Part shown: positions 15,018 through 22,909 of the stretch, piece after piece
Numbering within the stretch: the stretch's first letter is position 1
Layout: each line of letters begins with the position of its first letter
Assembly: GCA_022823505.1 (NCBI GenBank)
Contig: JAJEIA010000061.1
Span: 1 to 33,288, forward strand
DNA length: 33,288 bases
Origin: Dehalococcoidia bacterium
Lineage (GTDB): Bacteria; Chloroflexota; Dehalococcoidia; Lucifugimonadales; UBA3495
Direction of reading: 5' to 3'
Program-made: the position numbers and the translations under genes
Notes under the pieces: model-generated
Database searches by the model: none
The model's input: only the letters and a program-made list of their open reading frames with translations
Told to the model about the DNA's origin: nothing

Positions 15018-15971
15018 ATGCCCATCCTTGTACGACGTTCCAACCTGATTGTCCCGGCCGCACAGTCGCGGATGGTTAGTCGCAGTTGGATGCACTGCGC
15101 CGACGCCGTGACCATCGATCTTCAGGACGGCACTCCCGCCGCTGAGCTGCCTCAGATCCGGAAGGTGCTCCGTCAGTTCGTGGCCCTTGCCGGCAAGGGC
15201 GGCGCACAGGTCTTCGTTCGTGTCAACGCCGATTTTGCCTACGCCGACAGCGATGCCGCCGTCGGCCCCGGTTTGACCGGCATCGTGCTCCCGGGGGTGC
15301 AAACCGGCGGTCAGGTCGCCGAGGCAGATGCGACCCTGGCCGACCTCGAAAAGATACACGGCGTAGCTCGCGGCTCCCTCGAGATAACGCCCTCCATTGA
15401 GAACGCAGCCGGGGTCTGGAACGTCCGCGAGATCATCACCGCCTCGTCCCGGGTCAGGCAGGTAGCCATTGACGAGGCCGCCCTCGCCGCCTCTCTCGGT
15501 GTCACCCAGTCATCGGAGCACGATCCCTTCGTGTTCGCCCGTGGCCGTCTGTGTATCGAGGCCACCGCCGCCGGTGTGCAGCCCATCGCCGTCGCCGATC
15601 CCATGGGTACGCAAACGGGGCATCTCTCCCACGAGGAGATGGTCCAGATCGCCACCGATACCCGCAACCTCGGTTTCAAAGGCATGGTCTGCGGGCATCC
15701 GATGTGGATTGACGCCGTGAACGAGGCGTATACCCCCGCGGAATCCCTGGTCGAATACTATACCCAGGTTCGGGAGGTCTTCGCCCAGGCGTTGGCGGCC
15801 GGCACCGCCGCCGCTCCCTTCGCGGGGCGCATGATCGACGTACCGGTGGACGAGTGGGCCAAAGACGTGCTCGCCATGAGCGCCGCCTGCGCCGCGCGGG
15901 ACGCCGAAAAGCAGGCCGCCCTCGCCGCCGCCGAAGCTTCTTTCGACCCCTCGGTGCCCGTCATTGGATAA
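15018..15971 (+). CDS. CitE-like (HpcH/HpaI aldolase family) protein 3, metal-ligand Asp missing
   Basis: A 317-residue third paralog. The start is ATG 15018 with GGGAG nine bases upstream; the frame extends upstream into the previous gene but without a ribosome site. The loop reads DLQD (34-37), Arg68 (FVRVN) and Glu128 (PSIENAAG) are kept, but the Pro-Lys strand is LPGVQ. The position of the second metal ligand Asp is Ala155 (IDEAALAASLG). It is therefore altered at different positions from paralog 1. Gene spacing of 16 bp to CitE 2 implies one operon. A mixed complex in which the three chains contribute different residues is possible but untested. Confidence 0.87.
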   Translation: MPILVRRSNLIVPAAQSRMVSRSWMHCADAVTIDLQDGTPAAELPQIRKVLRQFVALAGKGGAQVFVRVNADFAYADSDAAVGPGLTGIVLPGVQTGGQVAEADATLADLEKIHGVARGSLEITPSIENAAGVWNVREIITASSRVRQVAIDEAALAASLGVTQSSEHDPFVFARGRLCIEATAAGVQPIAVADPMGTQTGHLSHEEMVQIATDTRNLGFKGMVCGHPMWIDAVNEAYTPAESLVEYYTQVREVFAQALAAGTAAAPFAGRMIDVPVDEWAKDVLAMSAACAARDAEKQAALAAAEASFDPSVPVIG

Positions 15972-16127
15972 CCTTCGCAGCTACTGCACTATGTCCGCGC
16001 GCGACGGGTTGGCGTAAGCCTATCGATCATCGAAAAGCTCACACGCGTACCCAGTTTCCCTGGAATTGCCATGGCAGTCGCGTTGTCGGAAGCCTGTACA
16101 TCAGAAGTCTGTACAATCGACAGGCTC

Positions 16128-16222
16128 GCGAGAACGGTAATCCAGTGGCCGAAATCGTTACCAATGTTCAGACCCGTTCACTGGAATGTGAATGGATTCC
16201 TGCGAAAGCTGGAATGACGGGT
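16128..16222 (+). repeat. Dispersed repeat type 1, copy A
   Basis: This segment runs from GCGAGAA through ATCCAGTGGCCGAA to GGATTCCTGCGAAAG and GGAATGACGGG. The same order of blocks occurs in inverted orientation at 17251-17355. The end blocks form imperfect hairpins of the GTCATTCC...GGAATGAC type. Confidence 0.65.
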
Positions 16223-16247
16223 TCGTGATTTCAGGCGCACAATCCCA

Positions 16248-16338
16248 ATGACATTGCGAACCCAGCGTGGCAGTCTCGTTGGCGGAGGTGCCGACTCTTG
16301 GTCAAAGAGATCGCCACGCCACTAGGCTACTGGCGACG
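16248..16338 (+). repeat. Dispersed repeat type 2, copy 1
   Basis: The element begins ATGACATTGCGAACCCAGCG and contains GAGATCGCCACGCC before ending in TGGCGACGAC. It matches 17388-17479 in the same orientation. The two ends are imperfectly complementary, so it can fold on itself. Confidence 0.6.
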
Positions 16339-16469
16339 ACAGACCGGGTCCGCCTGAGCCGCCCCCTTTGCCCCGCGTAGCGTCGGGTATCCTATAGTGG
16401 CTACTCGCGCGGGTCCTGTGCGCCCTTTTTGACAATGTCGTACCCGGCCGCACCTTTCAGGAGTTTCCC

Positions 16470-16886
16470 ATGATTTACATCGACGACGAACTTCGCCGCC
16501 GCATCGATAACGCTCTGGCCGACCGTTGCCCCATGTTCATCGCCACCGTGTCTACGGACGGCGAGCCGCAGATCAGTATGCGGGGCAGTGTGCTGGTGTT
16601 CGACCGGGAGACCCTCGCGTTCTGGGAACGCGGTTGGCGCAACTCCGCCGCCAATATTCAGAACGGTTCCAAGGTCGTGTTTTTCTATCGGCACCCCACC
16701 GAGCGCGTCAACCTGCGTTTCTACGGCACCGCCACCATGTACCGCGAGGGCGCGATCCGAGACAACGTCATGTCCCGCACCGTCCAGGGCGAACTCGACC
16801 GCGACCCCGATCGCACCGGCGCCGCCGTGCTCGTGCGCCTCTACCGCATCAACCAGCTTTCCGGTGAGGTGCTCCAGGAAAGATGA
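16470..16886 (+). CDS. Pyridoxamine 5'-phosphate oxidase-like (PNPOx) flavin/F420-binding split-barrel protein
   Basis: A 138-residue split beta-barrel protein. Characteristic blocks are CPMFIATVSTDGEPQISMRG (17-40), ETLAFWERGWRNSAANIQNG and KVVFFYRHPTERVNLRFYGTA. Such proteins bind FMN or F420 and reduce small molecules or quench oxidised cofactors; classical PdxH activity is unlikely because the protein is short. AGGAG precedes the ATG by seven bases. It overlaps the next gene by 4 bp (ATGA), so the two are coupled. Both sides of the pair carry dispersed repeats. Confidence 0.85.
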   Translation: MIYIDDELRRRIDNALADRCPMFIATVSTDGEPQISMRGSVLVFDRETLAFWERGWRNSAANIQNGSKVVFFYRHPTERVNLRFYGTATMYREGAIRDNVMSRTVQGELDRDPDRTGAAVLVRLYRINQLSGEVLQER

Positions 16887-17143
16887 ACCGCATCATTACC
16901 GTTTCCGTCACGCACCTGGCCTCCCACGTTCTGCGCATCGAGCCGGGACGGCCGTGGTATACGAACCTTCTCATAAACTCAATTGCCGCTGGCCTGATCG
17001 TCGGCGGCTCCGCCGCTCTGGCGGTCGCCGTCATGTCGCTCATTCCAGGGTGGGGTGCGGTTTCCCTGGCGACCACGCCAACCTTCTGCATCGCTACCCT
17101 GTTGTCCGCCACGGTGGTAGCCGTCAAGTCCTGGTCCCATTGA
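16883..17143 (+). CDS. Small two-span membrane protein (hypothetical)
   Basis: An 86-residue protein whose ATG overlaps the PNPOx-like stop (ATGA at 16883-16886), with AGGA just upstream. It has two hydrophobic stretches, about residues 31-52 (INSIAAGLIVGGSAALAVAV) and 60-81 (LATTPTFCIATLLSATVVAV), and a short basic C-terminus. I do not recognise the family. The overlap argues that it is real and coexpressed with the flavoprotein, perhaps placing that protein at the membrane, which is inference. Confidence 0.55.
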   Translation: MNRIITVSVTHLASHVLRIEPGRPWYTNLLINSIAAGLIVGGSAALAVAVMSLIPGWGAVSLATTPTFCIATLLSATVVAVKSWSH

Positions 17144-17250
17144 TCGCGGTGCTGTCGGGGCCATTTCCCGCTGATTGCCGCGTGCCGTCAACGCTCACGC
17201 GTACCCACTTCCACGCGGTCTGTCATGGGACTTACACGCTCGAGATTACA

Positions 17251-17355
17251 AACCCGTCATTCCTGCGAAAGCAGGAATCCATCCACTCTAAGGTGAGCGA
17301 ATCTGGGACACTCTTAAGGAATTCGGCCACTGGATTCTCGCGAAAGCGGGAATGA
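17251..17355 (-). repeat. Dispersed repeat type 1, copy B (inverted relative to copy A)
   Basis: It starts AACCCGTCATTCCTGCG and ends GCGGGAATGACG. Each end is itself a hairpin (ATTCCTGC-GAAA-GCAGGAAT and TTCTCGC-GAAA-GCGGGAA). Its reverse complement matches copy A block by block, including CCAGTGGCCGAA. Confidence 0.7.
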
Positions 17356-17387
17356 CGAGTGTAAAGGATTCCAACTGCGTAGGTCCT

Positions 17388-17479
17388 ATGTCATTGCGAG
17401 CGCAGCGTGGCAATCCCGTCGGGGCGATGACGTGGCCGCAGTACCGAGATCGCCACGTCGCTTCACTCCTGGCGATGGC
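17388..17479 (+). repeat. Dispersed repeat type 2, copy 2
   Basis: It begins ATGTCATTGCGAGCGCAGCG and contains GAGATCGCCACGTCGCTTCA before CTGGCGATGGCA. The ends are imperfectly complementary. Half copies occur at 22658-22680, 26517-26547 and 30868-30930. Confidence 0.7.
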
Positions 17480-17560
17480 ATACCGGACACGCGTGAGCGG
17501 CCAACGACCGCGCACCGATTGACTTAGAATTCGCCAGGATAGCCATCGCTGCGACGTTTT

Positions 17561-18640
17561 CTACTCAGGGGATACCCTTGCATGGGTATCAAACGCGATC
17601 CACTTGCCGTGTACCTGTCTCCGCGCACTCATCAGTGTCGTCGCAGATCCATTGGCAATCCTACGCAGCGAGACCCGGTCCCCCTCTGACGGCATGTGGT
17701 ACACGACACGCTCCATCGAAGCCTCCCGCAGGATCCCTTCGAACCGCGCCCGGCCCTCGGCGGGAATCTGGTTGAGCGTGTGGCAGTGAAACACGCACAA
17801 CGCCGCATTCTCAGGCACATCCCCCAGCGCATCCGGTAGCAGTTCTAACGCGTCACCCTGCGATACCGTCGGCCGCGACCGTAGCCACACGTCCCTCGCA
17901 GCGGCCAGCAGGGCTCCGCGGCCCGCGTGCTCCGGCCAGACCAGCGCCTGCATCCATCGGAATTCTTCGTCGTCGCCCAGATTTACCGGCGCCAGGTCGA
18001 TCCCGCGCCTGAAACTCACCCGGGGAAACGTCGCTGGCAAACTCGGCAACCCGTCCCGGTCGTCGCAATCAATAACGACACCGGAGTCGGCCGGCCCGAA
18101 TTCAACGCCGCTTGAGTATCGGTACCGGTATCGGTCCCAGTTCAAGTTCAGACCCGCGCTGGCTCCCACGTCCAGCACAGCCAGGGGTCGGCCCGGGTTC
18201 TCAAGAGCAATGGTCAGGAAACCCGGCATCAGATAGGCGCACCGTCCGACCTCGTTGGTCTGCACCATGCGGGTTTCCAGGTACTGGACGACCCGCTCAC
18301 GATGCTCCAACGCGAACTCAGTGAACGCACGTGCCAAGTCCGGCGCCGGCGCGCCTCCCACCCTCGCGCGGCGGTAGTGTTCCGCCAATTCGGCGCCCGG
18401 AAACGAGGCCAGCGTCCGCTTTACCGCCGCGAAAAACAGGTTGGGAATCGGCTGGCCCAAGCGGCACATTCGCGCCAAGCCTAGCAGAGCCTCATCGCCA
18501 GCCGCGGCCTCCGAGAGTATCTCGTAAGTCCGGGAGCCGGCCCCATCGTCCGACTCCTCTGAACACTCTTCCACGGCGAACTGCCTGAACCGCTCCGCCA
18601 GCGCCCGCTCTGTCCGCAGCGCTGGCGGAACGTGTTCAAT
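17561..18640 (-). CDS. DUF2332 family protein, probable non-standard start
   Basis: A DUF2332 (PF10094) protein of unknown function. Landmarks are FALEHRERVVQYLETRMVQT, LDVGASAGLNLNWDRYRY (a methyltransferase-like glycine loop), and CVFHCHTLNQIP near the C-terminus. The first ordinary start codon, GTG 18574, would remove residues that fit the family N-terminus (ALAERFRQFAVEEC), and no ATG, GTG or TTG lies between that and the preceding in-frame stop. An ATT at 18640 preceded by GGGGA gives a complete protein of 359 residues and starts 28 bp after the acyl-CoA synthetase stop. I list that start as most likely; CTG starts or a frame error are alternatives. It is the last gene of a minus-strand set with the TPP enzyme and CoA ligase. 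Confidence 0.8.
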   Translation of the reverse strand: MEHVPPALRTERALAERFRQFAVEECSEESDDGAGSRTYEILSEAAAGDEALLGLARMCRLGQPIPNLFFAAVKRTLASFPGAELAEHYRRARVGGAPAPDLARAFTEFALEHRERVVQYLETRMVQTNEVGRCAYLMPGFLTIALENPGRPLAVLDVGASAGLNLNWDRYRYRYSSGVEFGPADSGVVIDCDDRDGLPSLPATFPRVSFRRGIDLAPVNLGDDEEFRWMQALVWPEHAGRGALLAAARDVWLRSRPTVSQGDALELLPDALGDVPENAALCVFHCHTLNQIPAEGRARFEGILREASMERVVYHMPSEGDRVSLRRIANGSATTLMSARRQVHGKWIAFDTHARVSPE

Positions 18641-18668
18641 CGCCCGTTCCCCGGGTTTTGCTGGTGCG

Positions 18669-20792
18669 TCAGCCAGCGCCCACCACCAACGCGTCGGCGG
18701 CCTTCACCCCCTCGCCGGCTGGCAGCACCATCAGCGGGTTGATATCCAGTTCGCCCAGCGAACCCTCCAGCTGCGCCGCCATCTGCGAAACGCTCACCAG
18801 CACGTCGGCCAGTGCGTCAACGTCCGCCGCCGGCGCGCCGCGGAACCCACGGAGCAGCCGCGCCCCCTTCACCTCGTCGATCATTTCCACCGCGTCCTCC
18901 CGCGTGATCGGACACAGCCGCAGCGCAACGTCGTTGTACACCTCGACCATCACGCCGCCCGTCCCGAACAGCAGGATCGGCCCCAGCTGCGCGTCGTAGG
19001 ACACGCCCACAATTGTCTCGACGCCACCCGACACCATCTCCTGTACCAGCGCCCCGTCAACCCGCGCGTTCGCGTCGTACCCGCGCGCGTTGGCGGTGAC
19101 TTCCGCGAAGGCTTCCCGCACCGCATCGGCATTGGCCAGGCCCAGCCGAATCGCGCCCGCCTCCGTCTTGTGCAGGATGTCCGCCGAGTTCACCTTCAAC
19201 GCTACCGGATACCCGATCCGTTCCGCCGCTGCAACCGCCGCATCAGCGTCTTCCGCAATCTCCTCCCGCGTCGTAGTTACCCCGAACGCCCTGATCAGCC
19301 CCTTGCTGTCGTACTCCGATAGCGCACTCCCTGCCGTCAATGCTTTGGCAGCGGCCGTTTGCTCCGCCGTAAGTTCGCCGGTAGCAGCAAACCCCCGCGC
19401 CAACCGCTGCTCACGCCAGTCGTGGTAGTCGTTCAGGTACCGCACCCCCGCCGCCAGCTTGTCCGGCACGTAGAACACCGGGATGCCCGCCTGTCGCAGC
19501 ATCGGCAGACCCGAGTCCGCGCCCCGCGTGCCCGTCCACAGGAACGCCACCGGCATCCTGCTGGCGTCCCGCTGCGCGATCACCTGCGTCGCCTGCGCGT
19601 CCGCGCCCGCCGACGCCACCACCAGCGTACCCACTCCTTCGTCCTCCGCCATGAACGACATGATCGCCGGAAAATCGTCGCTGTTGGCGAACCCCGTCAC
19701 GTCCGACGGGTTGGCCGCCCACCCGAAGCCCTTCAAAATGTCGTTGATCCCGTCCCGCGCCCGGTCCGACAGCGGCGGCAGATCCAACCCGGCCTGGCCG
19801 AACATGTCCGCCGTCAGGCTGCTGATACCGCCCGAGTGCGACACCACGGCGACCCCGCGCCTGGATGGCCGCGGGCACCGCGCCATCATGTTGGACACCT
19901 GCAGCAGGTCGTCGTAGTCCTGCACCCGTATCACCCCGTACTGCGCGAACGCCGCCTCGTAGACCTCGTCCACGCCCGTCAGCGCCGCCGTATGCGATCC
20001 GGCCGCCCGCGATCCCAGGTCCGAACGGCCGATCTTGATCAGCACGATCGGCTTGCCCCTCTCCGCCGCCAGCCGCGCCACCTCCAGGAACTTCCGCCCG
20101 TCCTTGAACCCCTCGACGAATCCGGCGATCACCCGCGTGTCGTCGTCGTCCAGCAGGTACCGCGCAAAGTCACAGAAGTCCAGGTCCGCCTCGTTCCCCG
20201 TCGACACGACGTAGGTATACCCGATCCCCTCGTCCACCGCCCGCGTCAGGAACGGCCCGAAGGCCGACGCCCCGCTCTGGCACACCAGCCCGATCGGCCC
20301 GCTCAACCCCGACGCGCCTCGCGACGACGCGCTGGCCCAGATATCGTCCTTCAGGTTTGCCAGGCCCAGGCAGTTCGGCCCGCTCACCCGCATCCCCGAC
20401 TCCCGCGCGAACCGCCCCAGTTCCACCTGCAGGTCCCGCCGGTCATCCACGGCACGCTCGGAGAACCCGGCCGAGATCACGATGGCCGACTTGGCGCCCT
20501 TCTCGTGGCTCTCCCGCAGCGTGTCCAGCACCGCGTGGTACGGCACCACGATGCCCACCACATCCGGCGCCTCCGGCAGCGCCGACACCGATGGATAGCA
20601 CTGCAACCCCTGCACTTCTTCGTACCGGGGGTTCACCGGATACACGTTGACCCCATTCTCCATCGAACCCATCGCCGCCGCTACAAACCGCCCGCCGTAT
20701 TGCATCCGCGGCGTGGCCCCCACCACCGCAATCGATCGCGGGTTCAGCATCCGGTCAATCGAGGCCAGCTGTGCATCAGTCCAGAAATCCAT
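18669..20792 (-). CDS. Acyl-CoA synthetase (ADP-forming), acetate-CoA ligase family
   Basis: A 707-residue fused ligase. The N-terminal CoA-binding domain has PRSIAVVGATP (18-28) and YPVNPRYEEVQG. The succinyl-CoA-ligase-like middle has VSGPNCLGLAN (136-146) and LVCQSGASAFG, with the phosphorylated His267 in GSHTAALTG. The C-terminal ATP-grasp domain has RIGYPVALKVNSADILHKTE and LGELDINPLMV. The reaction is acid + CoA + ATP to acyl-CoA + ADP + Pi, or the reverse to gain ATP. The downstream TPP enzyme in the same strand set could make the acid or aldehyde precursor, which is inference. The gene order is TPP enzyme, CoA ligase, DUF2332. All key motifs look intact. Confidence 0.93.
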   Translation of the reverse strand: MDFWTDAQLASIDRMLNPRSIAVVGATPRMQYGGRFVAAAMGSMENGVNVYPVNPRYEEVQGLQCYPSVSALPEAPDVVGIVVPYHAVLDTLRESHEKGAKSAIVISAGFSERAVDDRRDLQVELGRFARESGMRVSGPNCLGLANLKDDIWASASSRGASGLSGPIGLVCQSGASAFGPFLTRAVDEGIGYTYVVSTGNEADLDFCDFARYLLDDDDTRVIAGFVEGFKDGRKFLEVARLAAERGKPIVLIKIGRSDLGSRAAGSHTAALTGVDEVYEAAFAQYGVIRVQDYDDLLQVSNMMARCPRPSRRGVAVVSHSGGISSLTADMFGQAGLDLPPLSDRARDGINDILKGFGWAANPSDVTGFANSDDFPAIMSFMAEDEGVGTLVVASAGADAQATQVIAQRDASRMPVAFLWTGTRGADSGLPMLRQAGIPVFYVPDKLAAGVRYLNDYHDWREQRLARGFAATGELTAEQTAAAKALTAGSALSEYDSKGLIRAFGVTTTREEIAEDADAAVAAAERIGYPVALKVNSADILHKTEAGAIRLGLANADAVREAFAEVTANARGYDANARVDGALVQEMVSGGVETIVGVSYDAQLGPILLFGTGGVMVEVYNDVALRLCPITREDAVEMIDEVKGARLLRGFRGAPAADVDALADVLVSVSQMAAQLEGSLGELDINPLMVLPAGEGVKAADALVVGAG

Positions 20793-20812
20793 CGGTGTCT
20801 CCCCTTAAATGC

Positions 20813-20836
20813 AGGGGCGAATAACCATTCGCCCCT
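20813..20836. repeat. Perfect 10-bp inverted repeat between TPP enzyme and CoA ligase
   Basis: AGGGGCGAAT (20813-20822) and ATTCGCCCCT (20827-20836) pair exactly across a 4-base loop. Similar GTAGGGGCGA...CCCCTAC blocks recur at 28290-28317. It looks like a dispersed palindromic repeat that would form a stable hairpin in the transcript and could alter expression between the two genes. Confidence 0.65.
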
Positions 20837-20860
20837 CGCGTCCAATATCAGGATCAAAAA

Positions 20861-20890
20861 TCCCGTCTATCCCGTCCATCCATGCAAATC
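20861..20890 (-). repeat. Dispersed repeat type 3 (CCCGTCTATCCCGTCCATCCATG)
   Basis: TCCCGTCTATCCCGTCCATC followed by CATGCAAATC. Related blocks lie at 8811-8840, 25918-25946 and 26428-26448. Translated, it yields spurious MDGIDGI-type peptides; it is non-coding. Confidence 0.55.
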
Positions 20891-20896
20891 CGGCGC

Positions 20897-22615
20897 TTAT
20901 GTCTCCCCAGACCGCCGCGCGTCCGCCCGCCAGTCGTCCGGGCTCGGCCCCCGGTCGATCAGCACGTCCACCACCGCCGGCAGACCCGACGCCCGCGCGT
21001 CCCGCAGCGCGTCGGCCAGGTTCCGCGAGTCCGCCACCTGCACCCCGAAGCACCCGAACCCTCGCGCCACCGCCGCGTTGTCCGTCTCCGCGAACTCCGA
21101 CGCGATGTACTGTCCCGGCGCCTGGTGGTGCCGCACCATGCCCAGCGCTCCGTCGTTGAACACCACGCAGATAATCGGCAGGTTGTACTGCATCGCCGTC
21201 GACAGCGCGTTCACCGTCATCATGTACCCGCCGTCGCCCGTCACCGACACCACCGGCCGCCCGGGATACGCGATCTGGAGCCCAACCGACGCCGGAAGTC
21301 CCCAGCCCATGCCCGCCGTGCCGCCGGGGCAGAAGAACGTGTGCGCCTGCTGCGACTGGAACAGGTGCGCCATCCACGTCCGGTTGTTCCCCGCGTCCAG
21401 CGCGTAAACCGTGTCCGCCGGCATCGTCTCCTGCAGGACCCGCACCAGCCGCTGCGGCAGCACCGGCGACGAGTCGGTGTGCAGCCCGGCGTCCTCGTAG
21501 AACCCCGCGTCCGTCTTCCTTCCCGGCAGCGCCCCGGCCCACTCGCTCCGGTTGCCCGACGTGGATCCCGACGCCTCAGCCGACGCATCCACCAGCTGAC
21601 CCAGGATGCTCCCCGCGTCGCCGATCAGCCCCAGCTCCACCGGGAAGGTCCATCCCGCATTCCGGTCGTCGATGTCAATCTGGATGATCCGCTGCCCTCG
21701 CGGGTTGAATATGTTGGGCCGCTCCCGCACCGTGTCCTGCGGGCTCAGCTTCGCCCCCACGATCACCACCGTGTCGGCGTCGCCCACTGCCCGGTTCGCC
21801 GCCTCCTGCCCATAGACCCCGACCATGCCCACCGACAGCGGGTGCGTCTCTGCGATGGCCGACTTCCCCTTGTAGCTCGTCGCCACCGGCGCGTTCCACT
21901 GCTCGGCCAACTGCTGCAGGGCCCCGTGCGCCCCCGCCATGTGTACCCCGTTCCCCGCCACGATTACCGGCCGCCGTGACTGCGCCAGGATCTCCACTGC
22001 CTTCTCGATGTCCGCCGGCGCGGCCTGCGGCTTGGCCGTGTTCAGGTACCCCGCCGTGTCGTGGATGAACGGCGGCGACTCCAGGTCGACCTCGCCCGCT
22101 ATCGACGCCGTCCGCATCAGCAGGCAAGTCGGACCCGGCCGCCCGCTCATCGAGTGCTTGATCGCCAGCTGCGCCCCCAGCGCCGCCTCCTTGGGCGACG
22201 TCGCCAGCGTCGTGTACTTCGTCATCGACCGGAAGATGTTGTGCAGGTCGATGCTGCCGTACTCTCCGGCGCCCGACTGGTTCGCCGGATGCTGCCCCAC
22301 GCCGCCGTCCGACGTGTCCGTCAGCACCAGCATCGGGCTGCTGCTCAGCATCGCCTCCATGATCCCGAACGACGCGTTCGACCCCATGAACAGCCCCTGC
22401 CCCATGATCACCGCCGGCTTCCCGGTCGCCCGCGCGTACGCGTCCGCCATGATCGCCGCCGTCTGCTCGTGCCGCGTCAGGTACGTGTTGATGGCAGGTT
22501 CCTTCCCCACCAGGTTGGTGAAAATCTGCCCCGTCCCGCCGCCCGGTATCCCGAACACGGCGTCAATCCCCGCCTCCTCCAGAAACTGCACAATCAACTC
22601 ATGGGCCTGCGGCAT
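20897..22615 (-). CDS. Thiamine-pyrophosphate-dependent enzyme (acetolactate synthase / benzoylformate decarboxylase-like) 1
   Basis: A 572-residue TPP enzyme with the usual three domains. The PYR domain has the catalytic Glu50 in TRHEQTAAIMADAYAR. The central domain has ADTVVIVGAKL (280-290). The PP domain has the GDG motif (460-462) and the paired Asn-Asp (487-488) in CVVFNDGALGM that binds the diphosphate through magnesium. GGAG is seven bases before the ATG. These enzymes decarboxylate or condense 2-oxo acids. The substrate residues do not fit a classical acetolactate synthase clearly, and no ilvN lies nearby, so a catabolic decarboxylase or lyase is more likely. It heads the minus-strand set with the CoA ligase. 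Confidence 0.9.
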   Translation of the reverse strand: MPQAHELIVQFLEEAGIDAVFGIPGGGTGQIFTNLVGKEPAINTYLTRHEQTAAIMADAYARATGKPAVIMGQGLFMGSNASFGIMEAMLSSSPMLVLTDTSDGGVGQHPANQSGAGEYGSIDLHNIFRSMTKYTTLATSPKEAALGAQLAIKHSMSGRPGPTCLLMRTASIAGEVDLESPPFIHDTAGYLNTAKPQAAPADIEKAVEILAQSRRPVIVAGNGVHMAGAHGALQQLAEQWNAPVATSYKGKSAIAETHPLSVGMVGVYGQEAANRAVGDADTVVIVGAKLSPQDTVRERPNIFNPRGQRIIQIDIDDRNAGWTFPVELGLIGDAGSILGQLVDASAEASGSTSGNRSEWAGALPGRKTDAGFYEDAGLHTDSSPVLPQRLVRVLQETMPADTVYALDAGNNRTWMAHLFQSQQAHTFFCPGGTAGMGWGLPASVGLQIAYPGRPVVSVTGDGGYMMTVNALSTAMQYNLPIICVVFNDGALGMVRHHQAPGQYIASEFAETDNAAVARGFGCFGVQVADSRNLADALRDARASGLPAVVDVLIDRGPSPDDWRADARRSGET

Positions 22616-22657
22616 GGTAATTCTCCATTGGATACGTCATTGAAGTGTGAGGTCGTT

Positions 22658-22680
22658 GTCATTCCGAGCGAAGCGCGGCA
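22658..22680 (+). repeat. Half copy of dispersed repeat type 2
   Basis: GTCATTCCGAGCGAAGCGCG matches the left arm of repeat type 2. It sits between divergent genes with no coding. Confidence 0.5.
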
Positions 22681-22792
22681 AACTCGCCAAGAAATGGAGC
22701 GCTTTGCAAGCCAGCCGAGTAGCGCCGATGATACCCAGCACCCGCCGGCCGGTCAACAAACGCTGTCGACTCGACGCGCCTTCGCCCCAAAG

Positions 22793-22824
22793 CCGTCATT
22801 CCTGCGCAAGCAGGAATCCATCGC
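22793..22824 (+). repeat. Short copy of dispersed repeat type 1 (hairpin arm)
   Basis: CCGTCATTCCTGCGCAAGCA and GGAATCCATCG form the ATTCCTGC-GCAA-GCAGGAAT hairpin seen in repeat type 1. Confidence 0.6.
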
Positions 22825-22847
22825 GCTCAAGATATGACATAGCGCCG

Positions 22848-22876
22848 TTGACCGGTCCGATTGTAGTGCATAACAT
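22848..22876 (+). promoter_or_regulatory. Candidate promoter of the ApeA-like gene
   Basis: TTGACC (22848-22853), a 17-bp spacer, then TAACAT (22871-22876). It lies 34 bp upstream of the ApeA-like ATG. The -35 is strong and the -10 matches 4 of 6 bases. Confidence 0.55.
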
Positions 22877-22909
22877 TTCACCCATAACCGCTTCCGACGC
22901 GAGGAACTG

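Larger units (their letters stand above)
15972..16469. other. Intergenic region with dispersed repeats
   Basis: About 500 bp with no supported gene. It holds one copy of a roughly 100-bp repeat (16128-16222), one copy of a second repeat (16248-16338), and a possible -10 box TATAGT at 16393-16398 ahead of the PNPOx-like gene, for which I find no clear -35. Confidence 0.6.
17144..17560. other. Intergenic region with dispersed repeats
   Basis: About 420 bp between convergent genes, with no supported ORF. It contains inverted copy B of repeat type 1 (17251-17355) and copy 2 of repeat type 2 (17388-17479). Hairpins in these repeats could end transcription from both sides, but no T-run is present. 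Confidence 0.6.

Noticed and set aside
20805-20896. Short peptides such as MDGIDGIFDP read from repeat type 3
   Set aside because: The same DNA block recurs in non-coding positions; it is a repeat, not a gene.
19359-21407. Long plus-strand ORF (682 codons) opposite the CoA ligase and TPP enzyme
   Set aside because: Runs across two real minus-strand genes and the gap between them, Arg/His/Pro-rich, no recognisable domain.
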